DNA of 14,386 nucleotides, from NCBI GenBank assembly GCA_964346245.1, contig CAYFUF010000033.1:1-14386 (forward strand), in the 5' to 3' direction. This document shows, piece after piece, positions 6,772 to 14,304 of the stretch (the first letter of the stretch is position 1; each line of letters begins with the position of its first letter). A program made the translations under genes and the position numbers. The notes under the pieces are model-generated. The model saw only the letters and a list, made by a program, of their open reading frames with translations. It made no database searches and was not told where the DNA came from. Origin of the DNA: CAYFUF01 sp964346245. GTDB taxonomy: Bacteria; Bacillota; Clostridia; Tissierellales; Peptoniphilaceae.

Positions 6772-7944
6772 TTATTGGCCTCCTGATAGGGCTTTTAAAC
6801 CAAGGTTTATTGCCCGTTCAATTACTCGTCTTTGTCTATCTTGGTCCCTTCCTTCCCCCTCTACTCTTTCCTTCTTCTCCATAAGAGCACGCAGGAAGTT
6901 CCCTTCCAGGCTGTCATCAGCTAACAAATCCGCCCAATCGACAGCCCAGTGGCTTTCATCGATGACATCCACATAATAGAGCTTATCCTTCAAAAAGTTC
7001 TTCAGATCGGCTATTGACCAGTAACTGTCTTCCTTCTTATGTCCCCGAAGCAGGATGCGGTAGTAGTTGTCTTCCGTGTTTTCAATCTTTTCCTCCAAGT
7101 TGTTTATGATGGACTCTTCCATCTCCTGCTGAGAATAATAGTCACTTACATCCACCGTTACTGTGAGAAAGACCCGACTAGAAAAGGGTCGAAAAGACAA
7201 ATCTAAGCCTAGCTTTGATATTTCCCCTGCATAGACTCCCTTCTTTCCGCCTCCATCAAAGCTAGTCCCATCAGGGTTGCCACTATAAGCAAAGGGGTTG
7301 CCATTGATCGTTTGAATCTCTGTTCGCTTGTGAATATGACCTAAAGCGATGTAGTCAAACAGCTTATTGGGGAGGCGGTGTAGATCTAGCGGATTGTAGA
7401 GACTTTCTTGGTTTGCAGGCAAGCTTTCGCCATGAAAATTCCCCAAAATAAATCGGCCTTCATCTTTCAGCAGTTGAAGCTGGCTAATGTAGTCCTTCGG
7501 GCTGAGCAAAAGTTCATCCAAAACGGATGTTCTCTGGTGGCTCGCTAAAAAAGCTGATCCCACTACAGCGGTGTTGAGTTCGGGCAGGTCAACAATCTCG
7601 AGCTCCTTCTTAAAGATGTGGACATTGGATGGCCAACCGCCTTCATACACGGAAGCTACCGAGAAATAATCGTGGTTGCCTGGAGAAATGAAAACTCTCG
7701 TTTCTGGCAGGTTCAAAAGAGCCTCCTTGATGAGTTTCACTTCCCGGTCACTAATGGAGGAGGTCTCTAGAAAATCACCTGCGATGAGGATGATATTGGT
7801 ATTTTCCTTTTTCGCATAGGCCAAAATGCGGCGGAAGCTATGAAAGATTTCCTCCGCCCTTTGCTTGCCCTTCTTCCCTAAGCCTGGGAAGGTGGAGCCC
7901 AAGTGACTATCAGCGAAATGTAAGATTTTTATGCTGTTCATCAT
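6772..7944 (-). CDS. yhaO: YhaO-like metallophosphoesterase / DNA repair exonuclease (Mre11/SbcD-type)
   Basis: A 390-residue calcineurin-like phosphoesterase. All metal and catalytic positions are visible: D12 and H14 (ADSHLG), D57 (IAGDFLE), N90-H91 (SPGNHD), H171 (NFHG), and H203/H205 (GHIH). This is the nuclease half of a Mre11-Rad50-like pair, with the yhaN ATPase following without a gap. In B. subtilis yhaO-yhaN are likewise paired. The chosen start has AGGAG ten bases upstream; a second ATG follows immediately. There is no convincing promoter between it and the DUF1538 gene, so it may depend on read-through of the hairpin at 7960-7985. Confidence 0.9.
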   Translation of the reverse strand: MMNSIKILHFADSHLGSTFPGLGKKGKQRAEEIFHSFRRILAYAKKENTNIILIAGDFLETSSISDREVKLIKEALLNLPETRVFISPGNHDYFSVASVYEGGWPSNVHIFKKELEIVDLPELNTAVVGSAFLASHQRTSVLDELLLSPKDYISQLQLLKDEGRFILGNFHGESLPANQESLYNPLDLHRLPNKLFDYIALGHIHKRTEIQTINGNPFAYSGNPDGTSFDGGGKKGVYAGEISKLGLDLSFRPFSSRVFLTVTVDVSDYYSQQEMEESIINNLEEKIENTEDNYYRILLRGHKKEDSYWSIADLKNFLKDKLYYVDVIDESHWAVDWADLLADDSLEGNFLRALMEKKERVEGEGRDQDRQRRVIERAINLGLKALSGGQ

Positions 7945-7959
7945 TCAACTCACTCTCCT

Positions 7960-7985
7960 AAAAGGATGGGTAAACCCCATCCTTT
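7960..7985 (-). terminator. Hairpin, weak terminator between the DUF1538 gene and yhaO
   Basis: A perfect 10-bp stem (AAAGGATGGG / CCCATCCTTT) with a five-base loop is followed by only four Ts on the minus strand, then directly by the yhaO ribosome binding site. It probably ends most transcripts of the upstream operon, but the short T-run allows read-through into yhaO. Confidence 0.6.
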
Positions 7986-8004
7986 AGCGTAGTGTCGTTT
8001 ATTT

Positions 8005-9927
8005 TTATTGCAATTCTTGAGTGCTTTCCGCTTTTGCTTCATCTAGCTTTTTCTCTTCGCTAAGCTCTCCCTCCTCATTATCTGCTTCCGCCATGGTCCC
8101 TACCGTATGAATGCCATCATAGGAAGAAGTTGGCATGGAGAATACCGAGATATTCGGTGACAAGTTGTTTTCACCATGTAGGAGTTCCTTGAAGAGTTGG
8201 TCAACAATCTCCACCCGAACGACAAACCAGACTAGCTCTTTTTCCGGGTCTAAGTTGAAAGGAAGGATGCTCCATGCTTTTCCACGCTCATCACGACCGT
8301 GCAGGATGGTCGCTCCTCTAGCGCCAACGGAGCGAGCAACCTCGACCACTTCATCCGCTTCGCCACGATCAACAACAACGAAGACAAGGTCTTTAGCACC
8401 ATCTCCAACCTTCTCCGTTGCCAAGAGGGAGGGCGCGAGCTCGACAAAGTCGCCTTCTTCACGGCTGACTTTTCCTCTTCTCATCTTAAAGATTGCACCT
8501 AGAACCATAATGCTCAAAATTGGGGTCATCGCAATCAAAGCGATAACACCGAAACCGTCTGCTAAAACATCGGCTGTGGGCCAAACATCAGCAACACCCT
8601 GAGCAAACGCCAAGACAAAGGTCGCACTCATTGGACCGGAAGCCACACCACCGGCATCGTAGGCAATACCCACGAAGATATCATCCACGTAGAAGGACAG
8701 GAGGATGGCCATAGCGAATCCAGGCAAGAGGAAGTACCACAACTTGACCTCGGGGATTAGTATGCGAAGCATCGATAGGGATAGAGCGATACCTACACCG
8801 ATAGACAGGGTTGTTCGAATAAGTTTAATGGGAATGTGACCACCGGTTACATTCTCAACTTGCTCACCGAGGACGTGGACTGCGGGCTCCGCAGCGACGA
8901 CGATAAAGCCAAGGATAAAGGCAAGGATGACAATCAGCTCGCTGTGGTTTTCAATGAGGCCCATGCCCAAGAGCCTGCCCATATCCATGAAACCTTCATT
9001 GGCCCCTACCAGAAAGAGCATCAGGCCGATAACGGTATAGACGATGCCTCGCATGATAGAAAACATCTCTCGACCAGACAGCTTGAAGCGAACGGCGTTC
9101 AAGATAAGGAAGAGGATGACAATGGGGGCTAGGGCGAAGAGTGATTCGGTAAAGGTGTGGCTAAAGGCAGCCAAGATTGGGGCTAACACACCATCGGCCA
9201 CTTCGAAGGCCTCTGGTGCACCTTGAATCTCGCTTTGGTTGGTGATGATGGATAGCAAGATAATCGCTAAAATTGGGCCTGCACTCATGGTACCAACCAT
9301 GCCGAAGGAGTCTGCTTCTGCGCTCTTACCACCTTTTCGCTTAGATAGACCGTAGGATAAAGCAAGGACGAAGGGCGTAGTCAAAGCACCTGTTGTTGCC
9401 CCTGATGCGTCGAAGGAAACAGCTAAAAACTCTTCCGATACGCGCAGGGCAAGAATAAGGATAAGGGAGTAAATCACTAGCATCAGGACATTGAGTTTTC
9501 TGTTGAGCAGAGTTCTTATTGCCCCTATAGCAATCATGATACCGACTCCAGCAGAAACGACGATAACCAGCATTCTAGCGGCTAAGTCGCCACCTGATGC
9601 ACCCTCCACCTGCTGTCCCAAGATCAATAGATCAGGCTCGGCAACGGTAATTAAAAAACCAAGAAGAAAGGTGAATAAAATGGCGCCGAGTATTGTCTTC
9701 GAATTGGAGATATGGACGGCCATATGGTGACCGATAGGCTCCATGGACTGGTCTACTCCCCACAAGAAGATCGAAAGCCCTAGGAAGACCAACAAAGCTC
9801 CGATTAAGAAGCGGACAGTGACTTCTGTTTCAACTGGAACAAAGACTAAAATCAAAAAGGCAACATAGACAATGATGGGCACGATGGATTGCAATACTTC
9901 ATTAACTTTCGATTGAAGGGCGTTCAT
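8005..9927 (-). CDS. Duplicated DUF1538 membrane protein with C-terminal PII-like domain
   Basis: A 640-residue polytopic membrane protein with roughly 14 hydrophobic segments. It is an internal duplication: GFLITVAEPDLLILGQQVE (90-108) recurs as GFIVVAAEPAVHVLGEQVE (340-358), SFDASGATTG (171) as AYDAGGVASG (422), and GPILAIILL (217) as TPILSIMVL (468), always about 250 residues apart. This matches two DUF1538 units and suggests a transporter-like inverted or tandem fold. Residues about 513-605 form a soluble PII-like domain (VFVVVDRGEADEV, ARGATILHGRD), followed by an acidic tail. Its start overlaps the preceding PII gene by one base (TAATG), with AAAGGAGGG before it. A PII-regulated transporter is inferred; the substrate is unknown. 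Confidence 0.88.
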   Translation of the reverse strand: MNALQSKVNEVLQSIVPIIVYVAFLILVFVPVETEVTVRFLIGALLVFLGLSIFLWGVDQSMEPIGHHMAVHISNSKTILGAILFTFLLGFLITVAEPDLLILGQQVEGASGGDLAARMLVIVVSAGVGIMIAIGAIRTLLNRKLNVLMLVIYSLILILALRVSEEFLAVSFDASGATTGALTTPFVLALSYGLSKRKGGKSAEADSFGMVGTMSAGPILAIILLSIITNQSEIQGAPEAFEVADGVLAPILAAFSHTFTESLFALAPIVILFLILNAVRFKLSGREMFSIMRGIVYTVIGLMLFLVGANEGFMDMGRLLGMGLIENHSELIVILAFILGFIVVAAEPAVHVLGEQVENVTGGHIPIKLIRTTLSIGVGIALSLSMLRILIPEVKLWYFLLPGFAMAILLSFYVDDIFVGIAYDAGGVASGPMSATFVLAFAQGVADVWPTADVLADGFGVIALIAMTPILSIMVLGAIFKMRRGKVSREEGDFVELAPSLLATEKVGDGAKDLVFVVVDRGEADEVVEVARSVGARGATILHGRDERGKAWSILPFNLDPEKELVWFVVRVEIVDQLFKELLHGENNLSPNISVFSMPTSSYDGIHTVGTMAEADNEEGELSEEKKLDEAKAESTQELQ

Positions 9928-10583
9928 TATTTCCCTCCTTTCGAAGCTTGGTAGATACCCGTGACTCTACTGACCGGTAAAACGAAGAGAATGCCGTTTC
10001 CAACTTGATCTAACTGTAACTCTTGCACCAAGGTAGTGCGAATTCTGCCGATATCTTTTGTTGGAATAACGGAAATCACAATATCCTTCTCTGGTTCAAT
10101 CTGTAGGTCAAAGATGTGACCTGCAGGATAACCAGCCCCCCTACCATGGAGGATGGTACCACCTGGTGCACCAGCATCCCGGGAGATTTTTACCACATCC
10201 CGACTCTTGCCGTGGTCAACGATGGCAACCAGCAGGTGGTAATCCAGGCTGTCACGCTGGATTTTTTCATCTTTCTCTAAGATATGCTGCTCGTTGAAGC
10301 GCTTCATGGGTAGGGAGAAAGCAATTCCCCTATTCTTCTTCTGAAACTGGAAGTTTTGCTTGACCAATTCATGAAGCATGGGCTCCACGATGGATGAGCA
10401 GGGCTGGATAATGACATCCTTCTGCGTTTCGTCTAAGCCAAGAAACTCCAGTATTTTTTGGGACACTGTGCCTTGGCCCAGCATAACCACCCCTTCGCTA
10501 ACCCCCAGGGTGCGAATGTCTGTGAGTAATGCTTCGGCCTTGCCTCGGTCCACGATGCTGATAAACAAGTTTTCTTTACTCAT
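9927..10583 (-). CDS. Tandem PII-like signalling protein
   Basis: A soluble 218-residue protein made of two PII-like domains. Domain 1 (about 5-95) runs from FISIVDRGKAEALL to GIAFSLPM. Domain 2 (about 116-207) runs from LLVAIVDHGKSRDVV through GGTILHGRG to VGNGILFVLPV, the last matching the PII B-loop/C-terminal pattern. T-loops are shorter than in GlnB and have no obvious uridylylated tyrosine, so this is PII-like rather than GlnB. The start at 10583 is preferred over 10613 because AAGGAG lies five bases before it; it overlaps the upstream stop by eight bases (ATGAGTAA). It overlaps the DUF1538 gene by one base, and that partner has a third copy of the domain, so it probably senses a small molecule and gates the transporter (inference). 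Confidence 0.87.
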   Translation of the reverse strand: MSKENLFISIVDRGKAEALLTDIRTLGVSEGVVMLGQGTVSQKILEFLGLDETQKDVIIQPCSSIVEPMLHELVKQNFQFQKKNRGIAFSLPMKRFNEQHILEKDEKIQRDSLDYHLLVAIVDHGKSRDVVKISRDAGAPGGTILHGRGAGYPAGHIFDLQIEPEKDIVISVIPTKDIGRIRTTLVQELQLDQVGNGILFVLPVSRVTGIYQASKGGK

Positions 10584-13176
10584 CGCCACTCCTTCTATAT
10601 TGTTCATCGTCAATCCTGATTCCCTGCTTCAATGAAGGGGCTGCAGTCTTGCGGTAGTTTTCTTCTTCTCTATCTAGTGTAGCAAAAATTTCTTGCCAAA
10701 GGGCCTCGGCAGAGCGAATTATTGCCCCATCTCCCCAGACAATCTGCTGCTCAGCGCGGTCCGATGTTGCGACAGTAACCTGGTAGTCTTTGCTATATTC
10801 TTTTGAAGTCTTTTGGATATATTGGTCAGCTGTCTCTGCTAATTTAGTGTAGACTACAACTAGTTTACCGTATCTCTCAATAGTTTTCCTGTAGTTTTTT
10901 ACCTTGTAGGCATCAAAGACCAAGATGATCTGATCATCGACGTAGGATTGGTATTTGACCAGCTCATCGATACATAAGGACCTTGCGGCATCCATGTTTT
11001 CTTCAGCCATTTCCCGTAAACTAGGCAGCGCATAGATGACATTATAACCGTCAATGAGTAGGTAAGACGGACCCTTGACTCTATCTCTTTCCCTTTGCTG
11101 CAACGATCTATCGCAGGCCTGTCTTTCTTTCGACTCCTCCTGCTTCACTCTTTTTTTCTGATTGGCGTTGGCATAAAAGGTCTCTTGGAAGATTCGGTCA
11201 ACCTCATCGTCTGCAATAAAATTGTCCCGTTTTTTAGGCCGAATTAGCACAGGCTCCCCCATGCTTTCCTTTTGCGACTCTTGGTAAGCTGGCGTATGGG
11301 CATAATCTTCCACTTGGTCCCAAGGAACGAGCACAGCTGCACCGCCTTTGGTAAAGACAGAGTGGGGCGAAAAGTCCTCATCCGCCAAAGGATTATAGGC
11401 AAAGCTTTGGATGAGCTCTTCCTTTTCTTCCACCTCTTCATAAGACGATAGGCGGTAACTGACTCGGCCTGCCCCCTTAGTCAAAGAGGGAAGCCCTTGG
11501 AAGTATCCCTGCAGCTTGGAAACAGGACCCCGTCCGCTGCTCTTGAAGCGGTCAGCGGATGTCTCGGCGGTCCTATCCTTGATGGCAAGTCGTTCAAAAT
11601 CTTGCAGAATTCGGCCGGAATAGGCGATTGGGACGTCCAGTTCAAAGGAATAGTAGGGTTCGAGCAGTACTGACTTTCCTCTCATCAGCCCATTTCGAAG
11701 TGCTCGAATGGACGCTTCTAAAAAGTCTCCGCCTGCGGTGTGCTTGTTGTGGGCTCTGCCATCGACCAAACGGATGGTCATGTCGGTTAGGCTTGAGCCA
11801 GTTAGTACGCCAGGCACCTTGACCTCACTGACAATCCGCTTCACTTGCTTTTGCCACTGGATGGCGAGCTGATCAGTGGACACATCCGAAACGAAGTTTA
11901 GGCCTGAGCCCGCAGGTGCAGGTTCCAGTAAGAGCCGAACTTCCGCATAGTGTTTCAGGGGCTCGTAGTGACCTAGGCCGACGACCTTCTCTTTGATCGT
12001 TTCTCTATAGGCAACCTTGCCTACACCAAACTCGACTTCTATGCCCTGATCTCGCAATCGCTCGGCGAGAACTTGCTCTTGAACTCTGCCCATAAGGTGG
12101 ACAAAGACCGACCCACGCTCCTCTTTGCGGTGGAGGTCCAAATCGGGGAACTCTTCTTCCAAACGTAGGAGGGCTTGGTAGAGGGCAAAGTCATCCCCTC
12201 CATCGCTTCTTCTCAGCTCATAGTGCATGAGGGCGTGAAGGTCGCTTGCATAAGCTTTTTCATCTTCACCAATCGTTTGACCCGCACAGAGGTTAAGAGG
12301 TCCAATCAAAGTGGCGATATCTCCCGCTAGCAGCTCACTTATCACTTCATAGTCATCTCCCTGGTAGCTTCTGATCTCATGAATCTTCTCATCGAGGACA
12401 ATATCCTTGGGCTTCAGGCCGCCACCAGTCAGGCGGATATGGTTAAGTCGAAGACCCTCCTTGTCATAATTGGTCTTATAGACCTGCAGACTGAGCTCCT
12501 TAGGCCAACTAGGGGGCTCCACATAATCATTCATAAAAGCGAAGAGGTCTTTTAGACCCCTTCCCTGTAAGGCTGAACCAAATAGCAAAGGGAAAAACTT
12601 TCTTCTCCTAAACAGCTGGGCAATGTCGCTAGTATCAATTGACCCCGTTTCGACGAACTTGTCCAAAAGGGCTTCATCGAGGATAGCAAGGTCTTCTTTC
12701 GTGCTCTCTTCCTCTGGAAAAGGAAGAATGCGGTCGCTCAATAGCTGCCTGATGGTTTCACTCAGATTGGCAAGCTTTCCATCGAAGAGGTCAACTTTGT
12801 TGACGAAGATAATGGTGGGGATCTGATGTTTGTTTAGCAGTGACCAGAGGGTCTTGGTGTAGCCCACCACCCCGTCGGGAGCGGAGACGAGAAGGATGCA
12901 TACATCCATGACAGCCAGGGCTCGTTCCATTTCGGGGCCGAAGTCGGCATGGCCCGGCGTGTCGACCAAAATGTATCTTTGGTCACCAATCTCAAAACGA
13001 GCAACTTTGGAATAGATGGTAATTCCTCTCCTGCGCTCGATTTGATCCGTGTCCAAGAAGCGGTCTTGCTTGCGGTCATTTCCCGCTTCAGCCATGCGGA
13101 AGATAGTTTCAGCAAGCGTGGTTTTGCCCGCATCCACGTGGGCAACGATTCCGATTGTAATTGGACTCCTTGTCAT
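10576..13176 (-). CDS. EF-G/TetM-like translational GTPase fused to a YacP/Rae1-like NYN ribonuclease domain
   Basis: An 866-residue fusion. Residues 1 to about 585 form a complete ribosome-protection-type GTPase: G1 AHVDAGKTT (12-20), G2 RRRGITI (48-54), G3 DTPGH (73-77), G4 NKVD (126-129), then domains II-V including LLEPYYSFELDVP (504-516). The domain IV tip reads HNKHT (476-480) where Tet(M) has YSPVS. A charged linker (about 672-702) leads to a NYN domain (704-832) with LIDGYNVI (D709), VFDAYKV (D755), ETADQYIQ (E781, D784) and VATSDRAEQ (D806), matching the pattern of B. subtilis Rae1/YacP, an A-site mRNA endonuclease. The start has GGGAGGAG seven bases upstream. It heads an operon with PII-like and DUF1538 genes. 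Architecture suggests ribosome rescue or quality control; classical tetracycline resistance is less likely. Confidence 0.92.
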   Translation of the reverse strand: MTRSPITIGIVAHVDAGKTTLAETIFRMAEAGNDRKQDRFLDTDQIERRRGITIYSKVARFEIGDQRYILVDTPGHADFGPEMERALAVMDVCILLVSAPDGVVGYTKTLWSLLNKHQIPTIIFVNKVDLFDGKLANLSETIRQLLSDRILPFPEEESTKEDLAILDEALLDKFVETGSIDTSDIAQLFRRRKFFPLLFGSALQGRGLKDLFAFMNDYVEPPSWPKELSLQVYKTNYDKEGLRLNHIRLTGGGLKPKDIVLDEKIHEIRSYQGDDYEVISELLAGDIATLIGPLNLCAGQTIGEDEKAYASDLHALMHYELRRSDGGDDFALYQALLRLEEEFPDLDLHRKEERGSVFVHLMGRVQEQVLAERLRDQGIEVEFGVGKVAYRETIKEKVVGLGHYEPLKHYAEVRLLLEPAPAGSGLNFVSDVSTDQLAIQWQKQVKRIVSEVKVPGVLTGSSLTDMTIRLVDGRAHNKHTAGGDFLEASIRALRNGLMRGKSVLLEPYYSFELDVPIAYSGRILQDFERLAIKDRTAETSADRFKSSGRGPVSKLQGYFQGLPSLTKGAGRVSYRLSSYEEVEEKEELIQSFAYNPLADEDFSPHSVFTKGGAAVLVPWDQVEDYAHTPAYQESQKESMGEPVLIRPKKRDNFIADDEVDRIFQETFYANANQKKRVKQEESKERQACDRSLQQRERDRVKGPSYLLIDGYNVIYALPSLREMAEENMDAARSLCIDELVKYQSYVDDQIILVFDAYKVKNYRKTIERYGKLVVVYTKLAETADQYIQKTSKEYSKDYQVTVATSDRAEQQIVWGDGAIIRSAEALWQEIFATLDREEENYRKTAAPSLKQGIRIDDEQYRRSGDE

Positions 13177-13178
13177 GC

Positions 13179-13193
13179 CTAAACTCCTCCCAT
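13179..13193 (-). promoter_or_regulatory. Four-codon mini-ORF overlapping the ribosome binding site of the fusion gene
   Basis: ATG-GGA-GGA-GTT-TAG (MGGV-stop) lies directly before the main gene: its glycine codons are the main ribosome binding site and its stop is two bases from the main ATG. An AGGAG inside the attenuator's 3' arm lies 11 bases upstream. Such tiny frames control translation factors and resistance genes elsewhere; here it could also be chance. Confidence 0.3.
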
Positions 13194-13232
13194 AAAAAAA
13201 AGGGCTCCTGCTTTCGGGTGATAGTAAGAGCC
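13194..13232 (-). terminator. Putative transcription attenuator in the leader of the GTPase-nuclease operon
   Basis: On the minus strand, arms GGCTCTT and AGGAGCC (seven pairs, one G-U) enclose a 16-base loop and are followed at once by eight Ts, 18 bases before the operon's first ATG. No minus-strand gene is seen upstream in the window (13177-14386), so an intrinsic terminator here must act in the operon's own leader. That is the definition of an attenuator. No competing antiterminator stem was clear to me, and no convincing promoter boxes were found upstream. Confidence 0.6.
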
Positions 13233-13349
13233 TCCCTGAATACCGCCTAATAAGACGAATGAAATCTCTTGTACTTATTATGTAAGGTCCTTAACTACAG
13301 TTATTATGGATACCCATCATGGCCAGTTTTAAAATTTGCTTTTTCCTCG

Positions 13350-13378
13350 TGGGCTAAAGCTTGTCCTTATGATAAAAT
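13350..13378 (+). promoter_or_regulatory. Candidate extended -10 promoter for the PsiE-like gene
   Basis: TG-A-TAAAAT (13370-13378) matches an extended -10 element; a 3/6 -35 (TGGGCT, 13350-13355) is at a spacing of 17. Transcription would start near 13385, only about 18 bases before the ATG. The position fits, but the -35 is poor. Confidence 0.4.
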
Positions 13379-13402
13379 AAAATCATTGGAAAGGAGCCTA
13401 CC

Positions 13403-13900
13403 ATGAAAAAAATGAACGACTATATCAATACGATCGTACATATCCTTGAGTTAATCATTGCGATAATCATCGTCTTCTTCATCGTTATCGGCCTATATAA
13501 CATTATAGATTATGTGAAGGAGTTCCTCCAGTCTGGGGCAACCAACTCCTATGAGGTCTTCCAAAACTTTCTAGGCTATGCCCTCTCCTTGATTGTCGGT
13601 GCGGAGTTCATCAAGATGATCCTCCATAACTCCACTGAGGCCCTCTTGGAGCTGATACTATTCGTCATTGCTCGTAAAATGCTCATCTACTCATCCACGC
13701 TCCTTGACTTAGTCTTAGGAACCATTGCCCTGCTCATTGTCTTCGTTATAATGAAATACTTGCTGACCGACTCCAGCATCAACCTAGATAAATTGAAACA
13801 CCGGACTAAGGTAAAAAAGAGATACCGCAACGACTTGTACCAGCCAGCCATCAGACCTAAAGACCTGGAAGATATCATCCCTGCGGATGAAGACCAATAA
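13403..13900 (+). CDS. PsiE-like small integral membrane protein
   Basis: A 165-residue protein with about four membrane helices: 11-32, 51-72, 80-95 and 96-121. The central stretch FLGYALSLIVGAEFIKMIL followed by LELILFVIARKML resembles the phosphate-starvation-inducible PsiE family, which has a conserved E-F-I segment and basic residues after helix 3. The C-terminal 45 residues are hydrophilic and probably cytoplasmic, first basic (KHRTKVKKRYR), then acidic. The start is clear: AAAGGAG six bases before ATG. It is the only plus-strand gene here, stands alone, and ends at its own terminator. The PsiE function is poorly known even in E. coli, so no role is claimed. Confidence 0.8.
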   Translation: MKKMNDYINTIVHILELIIAIIIVFFIVIGLYNIIDYVKEFLQSGATNSYEVFQNFLGYALSLIVGAEFIKMILHNSTEALLELILFVIARKMLIYSSTLLDLVLGTIALLIVFVIMKYLLTDSSINLDKLKHRTKVKKRYRNDLYQPAIRPKDLEDIIPADEDQ

Positions 13901-13921
13901 AGAGAAAATCAAATCAAGCAA

Positions 13922-13966
13922 GGGGCGGTGTCAGAACAAGAAATTATTCGACATCAGCTCCTTTTT
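13922..13966 (+). terminator. Rho-independent terminator of the PsiE-like gene
   Basis: Arms GGGGCGGTGTC and GACATC-A-GCTCC pair over 11 positions (two G-U, one bulged A) around a 17-base loop and are followed by TTTTT. It begins 22 bases after the stop codon. Its 3' arm coincides with the start of the first tandem repeat unit. Confidence 0.75.
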
Positions 13967-14162
13967 AAATTGAGAAATCCTTAGGTGCACTTGAGTGTCT
14001 TTGGACCTTAGCATTTTGAAAATCCCGATTTCCTCAAGTACACGGACGCGTTTTTTGACCTTAGCATTTTTGAAATCTAGAAATCCTCAAGTACGCTGAA
14101 GCTATTTTTGACCTTAGTATTTTCGAAAACGAGGAATGCTCAGGTGCGTTTAAGCCTTTTTT
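13952..14162. repeat. Four degenerate tandem repeats of 52-53 bp
   Basis: Units at about 13952-14004, 14005-14057, 14058-14110 and 14111-14162 share the phase ACCTTAG(C/T)AT-TTT, then a GAAATCC-like core, then CTCA(A/G)GT(A/G)C, then a T-run. Units 2-4 each begin ACCTTAG; unit 1 is recognisable mainly in its second half, and a truncated fifth start is at 14163-14172. Period 53 is not a multiple of three, so this is not a coding repeat. Confidence 0.75.
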
Positions 14163-14304
14163 ACCTTAGCATCCTACAACCAACGTTTCCACAAATCCCA
14201 CGTGCTCTCCAACCTGAAACTCCATACCGCAGTAGTTGGCGGCCCACGACCAACGGTATCAAAAACCATCGATGAGCGAAATCCGCAGAAGCGAAGCTTT
14301 GAGG

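Noticed and set aside
7986..8020. Promoter for yhaO using TTGCAA at the end of the DUF1538 gene
   Set aside because: The only -10 at suitable spacing (TACGCT) matches three of six positions.
8135..8602. 155-codon plus-strand open frame opposite the DUF1538/PII gene
   Set aside because: Its Ser/Thr/Pro/Arg-rich composition is typical of an antisense shadow, and the minus-strand gene is clearly real.
10576..13176. Plain tetracycline-resistance gene tet(M)/tet(O)
   Set aside because: The protein is over 200 residues longer than Tet(M), has a NYN nuclease domain, and lacks the YSPVS tip loop; no mobile-element genes flank it.
13275..13308. Two direct TTATTATG repeats around a TAAGGTCCTTA palindrome as an operator or minus-strand -10 boxes
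   Set aside because: The 26-base spacing and 5-bp arms are weak, and no matching -35 boxes are present; could be chance in an AT-rich spacer.
13177..13320. T-box or known riboswitch before the GTPase-nuclease gene
   Set aside because: No AGGGTGG-type T-box or other conserved riboswitch core was seen; only the terminator-like hairpin and mini-ORF are supportable.
13952..14162. CRISPR array
   Set aside because: Units are contiguous, degenerate over their whole length, and there is no fixed repeat separated by unique spacers or any cas gene.
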